DNA of 64,000 bases from Paenibacillus amylolyticus (GCF_003719335.1 NZ_RIAS01000013.1:62001-126000); one strand, 5' to 3'. Shown: positions 1 to 8,641, counted from the stretch's first letter. The notes: generated from the sequence alone by a model not told the origin. Program-made: numbers and translations.

Positions 1-64
1 GGTTGAGACGCAGGATGGGGCACGAGAACTGATCATATCTGGCGAAGTGACTTGGAAAAGCTGA
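1..64 (+). CDS. birA: birA 3' end (partial): biotin-protein ligase/repressor
   Basis: An open frame entering from the left edge (first full codon at 2) runs 20 codons to TGA at 62-64 and ends in GEVTWKS. The fragment is too short to show a domain. The assignment rests on position: in Bacillus the gene directly before panB-panC-panD is birA, the biotin ligase and biotin-operon repressor, and its C-terminal domain ends in a small beta-rich fold compatible with this tail. Identity is inferred from gene order. Confidence 0.55.
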   Translation, partial: VETQDGARELIISGEVTWKS

Positions 65-104
65 TGTTTTGTCGAATTTTCTTGGATCATCTCGAACATA
101 ATAC

Positions 105-133
105 GTGAACTTTGAGTAGAACTTTGGTATACT
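105..133 (+). promoter_or_regulatory. Probable sigma-A promoter of panBCD (extended -10)
   Basis: TATACT at 128-133 is preceded by TG at 125-126, making an extended -10. A weak -35 (GTGAAC, 105-110) sits 17 bp upstream. It lies between the birA stop and panB and would give a leader of about 275 nt. Confidence 0.5.
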
Positions 134-377
134 GTTTTCGTGAGGCGGTATCGGGCTGTAATGACCGAGCTGCACTCCGATGAGCAGTAACCTTTGTTCT
201 GCTTGATGCGTTATACGCAGGCAAGTAGGACAGCATTAGCAAGGAAATAATGGAATAAGGACAATGTGTTGTTGGATTCTGCTCTGAGCCGAAGAGGACC
301 GAGACAGAAGGGACGATCGCAAGTGACTCTTTTTTGACTTTTCGGGACTTTTTAGTGGAAAACTAAAAGGTTTTTTT
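134..377 (+). promoter_or_regulatory. Structured 5' leader of panBCD; candidate pan RNA with attenuator
   Basis: The leader holds a long hairpin at 196-231: a ten-pair outer stem that includes CTGCTTG with CAAGTAG, an unpaired A, then TGCG/CGCA closing TTATA. A second paired region upstream uses ATCGG (about 145-149) with CCGAT (about 172-176). The leader ends in a terminator hairpin 40 nt before the panB start. The known pan RNA motif occurs in 5' leaders of panB operons in Firmicutes as hairpins with bulged adenines, so this leader is a candidate; I cannot run the covariance model. No T-box AGGGTGGTACCGCG element is present. Confidence 0.4.
348..377 (+). terminator. Terminator-like attenuator in the panB leader
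   Basis: CTTTTTAGT (348-356) pairs with ACTAAAAGG (362-370) around a five-base loop, followed by seven Ts. It lies inside the leader and before the panB ribosome site, so it would attenuate panBCD rather than end birA. GACTTTT repeats just upstream (336-342 and 346-352) could offer an alternative pairing partner. Confidence 0.6.
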
Positions 378-416
378 GTTGCGTTTAATTGAAAAGGTGA
401 GAGGGGCACAAGACAA

Positions 417-1289
417 ATGGCAAACAAACAAGCATTAAACATCGTGAAAATGAAAAAATACAAGCAGGATGGCATTCCGCTTAGTATGATTACAGCTTAT
501 GACTATCCGACTGCTCTGCTCGCAGAAGAAGCCGGCATTGACATGATTTTGGTGGGCGACTCTTTGGGGAATGTTGTCCTTGGTTATAACTCAACTTTGC
601 CAGTTACGATTGATGATATGGTCTATCACACTCGTTCGGTTGTGCGTGGTGCGGAACACACGTTTATCGTTGCAGATATGCCTTTTATGACGTATCACGG
701 CAGCATCGATGAAACATTGAAAGGTGTTCGCCGATTGATGCAGGAAGGTCATGCCCAAGCGGTCAAAATGGAAGGCGGCGTTGAAATCGCGGAGACAGTC
801 AAGGCTGTTGTGCAAGCAGGTGTGCCTGTACTCGGGCATATTGGATTGACACCACAATCGGTGAATCAGATCGGTGGTTACCGGATTCAAGGCAAGGATG
901 CAGCAGATGCCAAACGTCTGATGGATGAAGCCAAAGCGCTTGAAGCCGCAGGGGCCTTTGGCATCGTGCTCGAACTCGTGACGGAAGAAGTGGCCGAAGC
1001 AATCTCGAAAGAACTGTCGATCCCGACCATTGGCATTGGAGCAGGACGGGGGTGTGACGGTCAAGTGCTCGTTTTCCATGATGTGGTTCAATATGCTTCA
1101 CCATACACACCTAAACGATTTGTCAAAACCTATGGTGATGTAGGAAGTGTAATTCGCAGCAGTATTGAAACGTATGTAAAAGAAGTGAAGGATCGCTCCT
1201 TCCCGGCTGAAGAGCATGTCTTCAGTGCAGCAGATGGTGTGCTGGATGGATTGTATGGACAACGCAAAGAAAAGGTGGAAATTCGCTGA
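417..1289 (+). CDS. panB: 3-methyl-2-oxobutanoate hydroxymethyltransferase
   Basis: PanB (290 aa, normal length) adds a hydroxymethyl group from methylene-tetrahydrofolate to alpha-ketoisovalerate to make ketopantoate, the first committed step of pantothenate and CoA synthesis. Family motifs are clear: ITAYDYPTA near the N-terminus, the metal-binding VGDSLGNVVLG around residues 46-56, VKMEGG around 116-121, and HIGLTPQ followed by a glycine-rich stretch. The start has a GAGAGGGG ribosome site about 10 nt upstream. It is the first gene of a panB-panC-panD operon; its TGA overlaps the panC ATG, so translation is probably coupled. Expression is likely set by the leader and attenuator upstream. 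Cytoplasmic. Confidence 0.97.
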   Translation: MANKQALNIVKMKKYKQDGIPLSMITAYDYPTALLAEEAGIDMILVGDSLGNVVLGYNSTLPVTIDDMVYHTRSVVRGAEHTFIVADMPFMTYHGSIDETLKGVRRLMQEGHAQAVKMEGGVEIAETVKAVVQAGVPVLGHIGLTPQSVNQIGGYRIQGKDAADAKRLMDEAKALEAAGAFGIVLELVTEEVAEAISKELSIPTIGIGAGRGCDGQVLVFHDVVQYASPYTPKRFVKTYGDVGSVIRSSIETYVKEVKDRSFPAEEHVFSAADGVLDGLYGQRKEKVEIR

Positions 1290-2191
1290 TGAAAGTCATA
1301 CGCACGATCACAGAGTTAAGACAGGAAATAAGCCTGATGCGAAAAAAACAAGCGATCCATTCCGAAGAAACGATCGTTGGACTGGTTCCCACCATGGGAT
1401 ACCTTCATCAAGGCCATGCCAGCCTGATGAAAGCAGCGAGAGAACAGAGCCACATCGTTGTTCTAAGCATCTTTGTTAACCCGATCCAGTTTGGCCCGAA
1501 TGAAGATTTTGAAAGTTATCCGCGGGATGAACAACGTGACGTGGAAACGGCTCGTGCTCAAGGGGTAGATATCGTATTTATTCCCTCGGTGGATGAGATG
1601 TATCCACAGCCGACACAAACGACGATTGCTGTATCCGGGATTACAGAGCGCTTATGCGGGGCATCTCGGCCAGGGCATTTTAACGGGGTAACTACCGTAG
1701 TTTCGAAGCTGTTTAACATCGTGCAACCGCAAAAAGCTTTTTTTGGTATGAAGGATGCCCAGCAGGTGGCCGTTATTGAGCAAATGGTACATGATCTGAA
1801 TATGCCAGTGGACATTATCCCTTGTCCGATCGTTCGTGAGCAGGACGGTTTGGCGCTCAGCTCCCGTAATGTCTATTTGAGCACAGAGCTGCGTCAGGAA
1901 GCTTTGGTCTTGTCTCAGGCACTCCGTGCCGCACAGGAATCGGTTCAAGTCGGGACAACTGTTACAGCGGAGGACATTCGCCGTCTGCTTCGTGAATATA
2001 TTGGCAAATCTGCGCATGCTGTCATTGATTATGCCGAGATTCAGGCTTTTCCAAGTCTGGAGCCTCTTGCAGACCAAGAGGAATTGAAGGCGTATGATGA
2101 TCTGCTGATTGCACTGGCTGTGAAATTTGGGAAAACAAGATTGATTGATAATATACGTATTCAAAAAATGGAGGTGCTGTCCCATGTTTAG
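1289..2191 (+). CDS. panC: Pantothenate synthetase
   Basis: PanC (300 aa) condenses pantoate with beta-alanine using ATP to form pantothenate. The nucleotidyltransferase motifs are present: VPTMGYLHQGHASL near residues 32-45 (the HxGH adenylation signature), FVNPIQFGPNEDF, and the pantoate-binding FFGMKDAQQ. Its start overlaps the panB stop by one base (TGATG), and its last 8 nt overlap panD, so the three genes are read as one unit supplying both halves and the ligation step. The C-terminal domain is of usual size. No anomalies seen. Confidence 0.97.
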   Translation: MKVIRTITELRQEISLMRKKQAIHSEETIVGLVPTMGYLHQGHASLMKAAREQSHIVVLSIFVNPIQFGPNEDFESYPRDEQRDVETARAQGVDIVFIPSVDEMYPQPTQTTIAVSGITERLCGASRPGHFNGVTTVVSKLFNIVQPQKAFFGMKDAQQVAVIEQMVHDLNMPVDIIPCPIVREQDGLALSSRNVYLSTELRQEALVLSQALRAAQESVQVGTTVTAEDIRRLLREYIGKSAHAVIDYAEIQAFPSLEPLADQEELKAYDDLLIALAVKFGKTRLIDNIRIQKMEVLSHV

Positions 2192-2567
2192 AACTCTAAT
2201 GAAATCCAAGATTCACCGTGCTACGGTAACGGAAGCCAACTTGAATTATGTGGGCAGCATTACCATTGATGAAGATCTTATGGAAACTTCGGATTTAATG
2301 GAAAACGAAAAAGTGCAAATTGTGAACAATAACAACGGAGCAAGGCTTGAAACCTACGTTATTCCTGGGCCTAGGGGCAGTGGCGTCATTTGTCTGAATG
2401 GTGCCGCCGCTCGTCTTGTACAGCCTGGAGATACAGTCATTATCATTTCTTATGCCATGATGTCTCAGGAAGAAGCGAACACGCATAAACCTACCGTGGT
2501 GTTTGTGGACGGTCAGAACAAACCGGTTCAGACGATGAAGAAAGAGGTTCACGCCACGATCTTGTAA
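2184..2567 (+). CDS. panD: Aspartate 1-decarboxylase (pyruvoyl type)
   Basis: PanD (127 aa) makes beta-alanine from aspartate for PanC. I chose the ATG at 2184, which follows a GGAGGTG ribosome site and gives MFRTLMKSKIHRATVTEAN, the canonical N-terminus; an upstream in-frame ATG at 2145 lies inside panC. The self-cleavage site is Gly24-Ser25 in YVGSITID, where the serine becomes the pyruvoyl cofactor. Other family residues include the NGAAARL stretch near residue 72. It overlaps panC by 8 nt and is the last panBCD gene; no clear terminator follows before the TPR gene, so read-through is possible. Confidence 0.97.
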   Translation: MFRTLMKSKIHRATVTEANLNYVGSITIDEDLMETSDLMENEKVQIVNNNNGARLETYVIPGPRGSGVICLNGAAARLVQPGDTVIIISYAMMSQEEANTHKPTVVFVDGQNKPVQTMKKEVHATIL

Positions 2568-2659
2568 TCGGCTGGGAAGGAGAATGAAATCAGCCCATCC
2601 AGCAAAAAATGAGTACAGGTCACTGCACTAATTCATTTTCCAAGGGTGGGGATGCATCG

Positions 2660-3304
2660 ATGTTCCAGCATGTTTTCGCCGAAATGAACGACATGTTAGA
2701 TGAAATTATCAAGAGCTATCCTTCCGCTGAAGGTCTGGACAAACAGGAGTTATTACAGAAATGGAATTTGCTCAAACGAATGAGTGACGGGATGCTGGAT
2801 GAATGGCTGATGTTTGAAGAAAAGATGAGTCAGATTCGGGAAAGAGAGCTGGACAAACCAGCTTCTCTTGAGCCGGAGCAGGAAGCAGTGACAGCTTTGC
2901 CTGAACTTCATCTGGAATGCTTCAGCCGGGGCCAAGGATATTTCAAGTTGCAGATGTACCCGCAGGCTATTGATCAATTCTTACGGGTGGTGAACGATTA
3001 CCCGGATAGTGCCTTAACCCGTTTTTATCTGGCACTCGCACACTTAAGCCTGGAGCAGATTTATGAGTCTGAAACCCATTTACAACAAATTATGCTACTT
3101 AAGGGATCGGCAAGACTCAAAGGCCTTGTATGTAACGCGCTGGGCTGTATTCAGGCGAAGCTTTCCAATCCAGAAGCAGCATGCTCCCTGTTTGCCCAGG
3201 CCCTTCAGTATGACCCGACGTTGACCGAACCTCTGTATAACATGGAAGTTTGCAGACTGAACAGAGGTAAACTGCAATATGCAAACCAGCTAGGGTGTGT
3301 TTGA
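2660..3304 (+). CDS. TPR-repeat protein, C-terminus formed by a repeat element
   Basis: A 214-aa cytoplasmic protein with an acidic helical N-terminus (about 1-70) and TPR-like helix pairs from about residue 90 (GQGYFKLQMYPQAIDQFL, FYLALAHLSLEQIYESETHL, LGCIQAKLSNPEAACSLF). TPRs bind other proteins; the partner is unknown. I prefer the ATG at 2660 because GGTGGGG precedes it; an in-frame ATG at 2609 would add 17 residues. The last four codons plus the stop (Leu-Gly-Cys-Val-TGA, 3290-3304) lie in the inverted-repeat element that follows, so the original C-terminus was probably longer or different. It sits between panD and dinG, where Bacillus has the unrelated ypmA. Confidence 0.75.
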   Translation: MFQHVFAEMNDMLDEIIKSYPSAEGLDKQELLQKWNLLKRMSDGMLDEWLMFEEKMSQIRERELDKPASLEPEQEAVTALPELHLECFSRGQGYFKLQMYPQAIDQFLRVVNDYPDSALTRFYLALAHLSLEQIYESETHLQQIMLLKGSARLKGLVCNALGCIQAKLSNPEAACSLFAQALQYDPTLTEPLYNMEVCRLNRGKLQYANQLGCV

Positions 3305-3454
3305 AAACGCTGAAGGAAGCCAATTTTGCCGAATTTTCGTTCCAAGGCAGGAAGTTTACCGCAGGCGTGCCGCGGCACGCCAAGGGGAAAGTGACGCAGC
3401 AGGGGGCGAAAAGGCGGTAAAAGATGCATTTCAGTCGGCTTCAAGACACGCCCT
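3292..3454. repeat. MITE/REP-like element, about 163 bp, imperfect terminal inverted repeats
   Basis: The left end AGGGTGTGTTTGAA (3292-3305) matches the reverse complement of the right end TTCAAGACACGCCCT (3440-3454); with small gaps the match extends to about 25 bp, ending in CTGAA/TTCAG. The interior carries a perfect 18-bp palindrome at 3364-3381 (GGCGTGCCGCGGCACGCC) and is more GC-rich than its flanks. It encodes no protein. The layout suggests a non-autonomous mobile element or REP-type repeat. No other copy is evident in this window and I see no obvious target-site duplication. Confidence 0.6.
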
Positions 3455-3494
3455 GACTGCCCTGAATTGAAAAGAACATTTGGCAACAAAAGAA

Positions 3495-3538
3495 CGGTGT
3501 TTCCTCCTTTGGCATAGCGGTGGAAACACCGCTTTTTT
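3495..3538 (+). terminator. Intrinsic terminator before dinG
   Basis: CGGTGTTTCC (3495-3504) pairs perfectly with GGAAACACCG (3522-3531), followed by a T-run at 3533-3538. It ends the pan/TPR transcript after the repeat element. The remaining bases to 3613 should hold the dinG promoter; no strong -35/-10 pair is obvious. Confidence 0.85.
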
Positions 3539-3613
3539 GTCAGTTAATTTTCAAATGTCCTTTTTTTTGCTATGCTGTAACATAGACTGGAATGGAAGGG
3601 ATCGTATATTGCA

Positions 3614-6475
3614 ATGAAATTTGCCGTTTTGGATTTCGAAACAACCGGCACGCAGTCCGACGGTGAGATCATACAGGCCGGACTTGCCATTATAGACCAT
3701 GACTTCAGCATAACTCAAATATATAGTTCTTATGTAAATCCGGGTGTTCCCATTCCACCATTTATTACAGGGTTAACCGGTATTACAGAAGAAGATGTCG
3801 CGGAAGCTCCATCTCTTGAAGAGATGATGATGGAGATGGTACCGCTTCTTGACGATGTGGTTTTGGTGGGCCATAATGTTGCATTTGATTTTTATTTTTT
3901 ACAGAATGCGCTTGATCGATGTGGATATTTACCGTTTACAGGTCGAATTCTGGATACGATTGATTTTTTGAAAATTACATTTCCGTCGCTGGGTTCATAC
4001 CAGCTTGGTTATGTATCAGCCGAATTTGGATTTGAACATGACCGGCCCCATCAGGCCGACAGTGATGCACTCGCAACAGCTCATGTTCTGCTTAAATGTC
4101 TCGATGAACTTAGGGAGCTGCCATTAATTACAATTCAGCGTCTTAGCGATCTGTTTGCACCAGAGGACAGTGATCTGGGCTGGTTTTTCGACGGACTACG
4201 TGCGGAGAAGGAAGCAGAACCGATTCAAGACCTGGATGGTCATACGTATTACCGTCAGCTGGCACTTACCGTCAGTGACTGGACGGAAATTGGAGCGCCT
4301 CGTGATGAAAGAGAAGCGAACCCTCTGGAGGGCGTGACCTTTGATCAGTTCTTGGATCAGGTGAGAGCGAACCTGAAAGAGACACTGGATCATTATGAAG
4401 AGCGTGAAGCACAGACACAGATGTTTGGCAGTGTACGGCAGGCGCTGGACGAAGAGAAACATCTTCTGCTGGAAGCCGGAACGGGAACAGGGAAATCCCT
4501 GGGATACTTGTTGCCTGCTATTTATGAAAGTGTAAAACAAGAGCAGAAGGTGATGGTAAGCACTCACACCATTAACTTGCAAGAACAACTGCGTGAACGG
4601 GATATTCCGATGCTGACGCAGGTGGTGCCTTTTCCATTCAAAGCTTCCGTGTTCAAGGGGAGAGGCCACTATCTCTGTCTACGCAAATTCGAACACAAAA
4701 TCAACAAACGTGAGTTTGCTACGCCGAAAGAGGACTACTTCACGGCAGCACAAATGATTGTGTGGCTTACCCAAACCGAAACGGGTGACGATGAAGAATT
4801 GAACCTCAGTGCACGCGGAGGAGATTTCTGGGAAACGGTGCAGAGCGAGTCCGAGTCTTGTCTCGGTAGATCCTGTCCGTGGTTCCGCAAGTGCTTCTAT
4901 CATCGTGCGAAACATGAGGCAGGACTTTCTGACATCGTGATCACCAATCACTCGAAGCTATTTACAGACGTGAAAGCTGCTCATCAGCTGTTGCCAGCTT
5001 ACGAAAGCCTGGTCATTGATGAGGCGCATCATCTTGAAGATGTAGCGGGTAAACATTTGGGGCTTCACATGAAGTATTTTACGCTTGTACACACACTGAC
5101 CCGTTTGTTTAAAGATAGTCGTAATGGTCAGCTTCCGATGCTTCGCTCTCAATTGTCAGGGCACGAAAACGGTGTACAGTGGGGTTCGATGGTGGATCAG
5201 ATGTTTCCCCTCGCCGTTGAAGTGAAGGAAATGTGGGATCGTCTAAGCGATGCTTTGTTTGGTCTTCTGCCTGAACGGAGTGATGCTTCTCCAGGGGAGA
5301 CTGGACAGTTCTCATTACGGCTTAAAGCGTCCCAGAAGCCTGCCAAGTGGCAAGAGTTGCAGGATTTGGAGAACCAGATCTATGTGACATTAGGTGATTT
5401 GGTGCGCAAGGGTGACAAACTACTGCTCGAAGTAAAAGAAGATCAGGATGATTACCAGTCCGACAGTCTGATTACAGATATCACCGGGCTTTTGAAAGAT
5501 CTGACAACGATGAAGGAAAATTTAAGATTTTTCATGCGTATGGATGATGCCAAGACCGTGTACTGGATGGAGGCCAGCGGACAGTTCCGTAGTAAGTCAC
5601 TCCAGTTATACGCTGTTCCGGTGGATGTGAGTGCGCAATTGAAAGAGATGTTTTTCGATAAAAAGAAAAGCGTTGTACTTACATCGGCTACGTTATCGGT
5701 GGATAAGTCATTCCAGTTCATGATTGAGCAGCTGGGCCTGCAGGAAGCTGCCGACAATAACCGGCTTCTAACTTCTATGCTGCCTTCTCCATTTAATTAT
5801 CGGGAACAAGCTTTGTTAGTTATCCCGCGGGATTTCCCGAGTTTGAAGGGGAGTGTAGGTGACGCACACTTTGTACAGATGCTGGTGCATTCTCTTGCCG
5901 AGACGGCGATAGCAACCCAAGGACGTATGATGGTACTGTTTACCTCTTACAAAATGCTTCGACAAGTCTACGAGCCGCTGAAAGAGGCTTTGTCCGGGAA
6001 TGACATCTCGCTGCTGGGGCAGGGTGTTGACAGCGGGAATCGTTCGAAGCTGACCCGACGCTTCCAGGATGCCAAAGCAGCAGTCCTGCTGGGTACGAGC
6101 AGTTTCTGGGAAGGCGTAGATATTCCAGGTGAAGCGCTGACCTGTCTTGCGATTGTAAGACTGCCTTTCCAGCCCCCTAACCATCCGCTTCTGGAAGCGA
6201 AGAGTGAACTGTTGCAAGAGCAAAAGAAAAATCCATTTATGAAGCTGTCTGTGCCGCAGGCAGTCATTCGCTTTAAGCAGGGGTTCGGCCGACTCGTTCG
6301 GACGGGCAAAGATCGCGGGATCGTCATTGTGTATGATACACGAGTGATTGAAGCTTATTACGGCAAGTACTTCCTGTATTCGTTACCGGGACCAAAGATG
6401 GAGCATATGCTCACAGAACAGATGGTTCCCCGTATTGCTGAATGGTTGGATCGACCTGCGGAAAATCAAAAATAA
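3614..6475 (+). CDS. dinG: DinG-type helicase with N-terminal DEDD exonuclease domain
   Basis: A 953-aa fusion of a 3'-5' exonuclease and an XPD/Rad3-like superfamily 2 helicase, the Firmicutes DinG architecture. Exonuclease motifs are DFETTG (7-12), VGHNVAFDF near 90, and HQADSDA near 142. Helicase motifs include Walker A GTGTGKS (289-295), DEAH (469-472) and a C-terminal QGFGRLVRTGKDRG. Four cysteines (C355, C416, C421, C427) keep the C-x4-C-x5-C spacing of the Fe-S cluster in E. coli DinG. The likely role is unwinding and trimming DNA intermediates during repair. A weak GGAAGGG lies about 13 nt before the ATG, so translation may be modest. It follows the pan genes as in Bacillus. Confidence 0.93.
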   Translation: MKFAVLDFETTGTQSDGEIIQAGLAIIDHDFSITQIYSSYVNPGVPIPPFITGLTGITEEDVAEAPSLEEMMMEMVPLLDDVVLVGHNVAFDFYFLQNALDRCGYLPFTGRILDTIDFLKITFPSLGSYQLGYVSAEFGFEHDRPHQADSDALATAHVLLKCLDELRELPLITIQRLSDLFAPEDSDLGWFFDGLRAEKEAEPIQDLDGHTYYRQLALTVSDWTEIGAPRDEREANPLEGVTFDQFLDQVRANLKETLDHYEEREAQTQMFGSVRQALDEEKHLLLEAGTGTGKSLGYLLPAIYESVKQEQKVMVSTHTINLQEQLRERDIPMLTQVVPFPFKASVFKGRGHYLCLRKFEHKINKREFATPKEDYFTAAQMIVWLTQTETGDDEELNLSARGGDFWETVQSESESCLGRSCPWFRKCFYHRAKHEAGLSDIVITNHSKLFTDVKAAHQLLPAYESLVIDEAHHLEDVAGKHLGLHMKYFTLVHTLTRLFKDSRNGQLPMLRSQLSGHENGVQWGSMVDQMFPLAVEVKEMWDRLSDALFGLLPERSDASPGETGQFSLRLKASQKPAKWQELQDLENQIYVTLGDLVRKGDKLLLEVKEDQDDYQSDSLITDITGLLKDLTTMKENLRFFMRMDDAKTVYWMEASGQFRSKSLQLYAVPVDVSAQLKEMFFDKKKSVVLTSATLSVDKSFQFMIEQLGLQEAADNNRLLTSMLPSPFNYREQALLVIPRDFPSLKGSVGDAHFVQMLVHSLAETAIATQGRMMVLFTSYKMLRQVYEPLKEALSGNDISLLGQGVDSGNRSKLTRRFQDAKAAVLLGTSSFWEGVDIPGEALTCLAIVRLPFQPPNHPLLEAKSELLQEQKKNPFMKLSVPQAVIRFKQGFGRLVRTGKDRGIVIVYDTRVIEAYYGKYFLYSLPGPKMEHMLTEQMVPRIAEWLDRPAENQK

Positions 6476-6593
6476 TTACGATGTACGGCTATAACATTGC
6501 ATTGTACTTCAACATGGCGTTAAACTTTGGAAAAGACTTCACAAAGTTAGAACAGGGCAGCGCTTATATGAACTTATATTCCTATTAATTCGG

Positions 6594-6643
6594 GCATTCT
6601 GTATGAGGACATGATGCAAGGATCTTGCATGTATACAGAATGC
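6594..6643 (+). terminator. Two-tier hairpin after dinG
   Basis: Outer arms GCATTCTGTAT (6594-6604) and ATACAGAATGC (6633-6643) pair perfectly over 11 bp, and an inner perfect hairpin ATGCAAG/CTTGCAT lies at 6614-6630. The following stretch (TCATCTTTTC) is only weakly T-rich, so termination may be incomplete. It separates dinG from rex. Confidence 0.6.
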
Positions 6644-6693
6644 TCATCTTTTCAATATTTATTTAATCGTGGCGATGGTAAGGGGGAGCAAGG

Positions 6694-7350
6694 ATGAAAT
6701 CGGATAAAATATCAGAAGCGGTAGTACGGCGTCTGCCTGTATATTTGCGTTATTTAAACGAGTTGGTTCAACGTGAGGTGACAACGGTTTCCTCGCAGGA
6801 ACTGGGACAGCGACTGGATCTGAATCCAGCTCAAATTCGTAAAGATTTAGCGTATTTCGGTGATTTTGGTCGTAAAGGAATCGGGTATGATGTGTCTTAC
6901 CTGATTGAAAAGATTCGGCACATTTTGAAAATCGATCAGCAAATTAATGTAGCTCTGGTGGGAGCCGGTAATCTCGGACATGCTTTATCGAATTATAATG
7001 CTTATTTGAAGGACAATATGAAAATTGTCGCTATTTTTGATGCCTTTGGGCCGAAGATCGGCAGTAAAATTAATAGCCTGACCGTACAACCGATGGAAGA
7101 ACTTACCGAAGCGGTTCAGAAAGACAACATTCGTATCGGTATCATCACGGTGCCGGACACCGAAGCTCAGAACGTTGCCGATCAACTGATTGAATCGGGC
7201 ATTGAGGCGATTCTGAATTTTGCGCCAACGATTCTAAAGACGCCTTCACATGTTCGCATTCATCATGCAGACTTTACAACGGATTTGCTCAGTTTGGCTT
7301 ATTATTTGGAGAATGGGAAGGAAGATGAGCTTGATGACAACAACGAATAA
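6694..7350 (+). CDS. rex: Redox-sensing transcriptional repressor Rex
   Basis: Rex (218 aa) represses fermentation and respiration genes until a rising NADH/NAD ratio releases it from DNA. The N-terminal winged helix (about 1-78) contains SSQELGQRLDLNPAQIRKD and the conserved FGDFGRKGIGYDV. The Rossmann domain starts with VALVGAGNLGHAL (GxGxxG at 90-95), and the C-terminal swapped helix ends in DLLSLAYYLE. The ATG has an AAGGGGGAG ribosome site. The next gene starts 17 nt before the rex stop, so both are probably one operon. Plausible targets here are the ackA/hydroxyacyl-CoA dehydrogenase genes, but I did not find a clear Rex operator. Confidence 0.97.
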   Translation: MKSDKISEAVVRRLPVYLRYLNELVQREVTTVSSQELGQRLDLNPAQIRKDLAYFGDFGRKGIGYDVSYLIEKIRHILKIDQQINVALVGAGNLGHALSNYNAYLKDNMKIVAIFDAFGPKIGSKINSLTVQPMEELTEAVQKDNIRIGIITVPDTEAQNVADQLIESGIEAILNFAPTILKTPSHVRIHHADFTTDLLSLAYYLENGKEDELDDNNE

Positions 7351-8641
7351 ATGGGTAATCCACCATGGTAAATTTGCTGTAAACGAAGGTGCAGATTGGA
7401 CTGTGGTTCAAGGATATATGGTCGTTGAGAATGATAAGATTGTTCATATTGGTGAGACGCTGCCGGATGGTGACGAGAACCTGCCTAAAGTGGATGGAAA
7501 AGGTATGCTCTTCCTGCCGGGTCTGATCAATACGCATGGTCATGCAGCGATGTCTCTGCTTCGGGGTCATGGTGATGATCTGGCACTGCAAGTGTGGCTA
7601 CAAGAAAAAATGTGGCCAATGGAAGCCAAAATGACTTCTGAGGACGTGTATTGGGGAGCATCCCTTTCGGTGCTTGAGATGTTAAAAGGCGGAACAACAG
7701 CTTTTCTGGACATGTATGACCACATGGATCAGGTGGCAAAAGTGGTTGAACAGTCAGGGGCTAGAGCTGCGCTGGCTCGTGGTGTCATTGGACTGTGCTC
7801 TGAAGAAGAGCAGATGCGAAAGCTCGAAGAGTCCGCTGCATTTGCGCGTGAATGGAATGGACAGGCGGATGGACGCATCACAACCGTAATCTCTCCGCAC
7901 GCACCTTACACATGCCCTCCAGATTACATAGAGAAACTTGTTCAGGTTGCGCATGATTTAAACCTGCCTCTTCACACCCACATGTCAGAGACATTGCGTG
8001 AAGTGGAGCAGAATGTAACAGATTACGGCTTACGTCCAGTGGCCCATTTGGAGAAGCACGGCTTCTTCTCACGTCCTTCACTTGTAGCACATGCGGTGCA
8101 TCTGAACGATGAAGAGATTGAGATTTTGGCGCGTCATGATGTGGCTGTATCTCATAATCCAGGCAGTAATTTGAAGCTCGCATCGGGTGTTGCCCGTGTT
8201 CCTGCCTTGTTAAAAGCAGGTGTAACTGTATCGCTGGGAACAGACGGACCGGCAAGCAATAACAATCTGGATATGTTTGAGGAAATGAGACTTGCAGCTT
8301 TGATCCACAAAGGCGTATCCGGTGACCCAACCGCTGTACCTGCTGGTGAAGCGCTGCTGCTTGGAACAGCTTACGGCGCGAAGTCCATCTTTCTGAACGA
8401 TACCGGTGCACTGCAAGTTGGGAAGAAGGCTGATTTTATTGCGCTGAATATTGAACAAGCTCACTTCTATCCGCACACGGATTTGATATCCCATGCCATC
8501 TACTCGGCTTCGGCGAAAGATGTGGAACATGTGTGGGTAGATGGAAAACAAGTCGTTAAGCATGGTGAATGTCTGACATTGGATGAAGAGCGCATTTTGC
8601 GGGAATCCCAGTTAGCCTTTGATCAATTGCTTGCGCGTTAA
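7334..8641 (+). CDS. mtaD: 5-methylthioadenosine/S-adenosylhomocysteine deaminase
   Basis: A 435-aa amidohydrolase of the MtaD/SsnA/AtzB family, which deaminates methylthioadenosine or S-adenosylhomocysteine to the inosine forms. Metal ligands are recognisable: H68 and H70 in INTHGHAAMSLLRG, HTHMSET near residue 215, and the aspartate of SLGTDGPASNNNLDMFEEM near 300. I chose ATG 7334 (MTTTNKWVIHHG) because GGAAGGAAG lies 9 nt upstream; an earlier in-frame ATG at 7325 abuts that site. The start lies inside rex, implying coupling. Together with the mtn genes of the window it concerns the fate of the sulfur nucleosides left from SAM use. Related guanine- or triazine-type hydrolases are the alternative. 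Confidence 0.88.
   Translation: MTTTNKWVIHHGKFAVNEGADWTVVQGYMVVENDKIVHIGETLPDGDENLPKVDGKGMLFLPGLINTHGHAAMSLLRGHGDDLALQVWLQEKMWPMEAKMTSEDVYWGASLSVLEMLKGGTTAFLDMYDHMDQVAKVVEQSGARAALARGVIGLCSEEEQMRKLEESAAFAREWNGQADGRITTVISPHAPYTCPPDYIEKLVQVAHDLNLPLHTHMSETLREVEQNVTDYGLRPVAHLEKHGFFSRPSLVAHAVHLNDEEIEILARHDVAVSHNPGSNLKLASGVARVPALLKAGVTVSLGTDGPASNNNLDMFEEMRLAALIHKGVSGDPTAVPAGEALLLGTAYGAKSIFLNDTGALQVGKKADFIALNIEQAHFYPHTDLISHAIYSASAKDVEHVWVDGKQVVKHGECLTLDEERILRESQLAFDQLLAR

Noticed and set aside
134..416. T-box riboswitch in the panB leader
   Set aside because: The AGGGTGGTACCGCG element and specifier layout are absent; AGGGACGATCGC only superficially resembles it.
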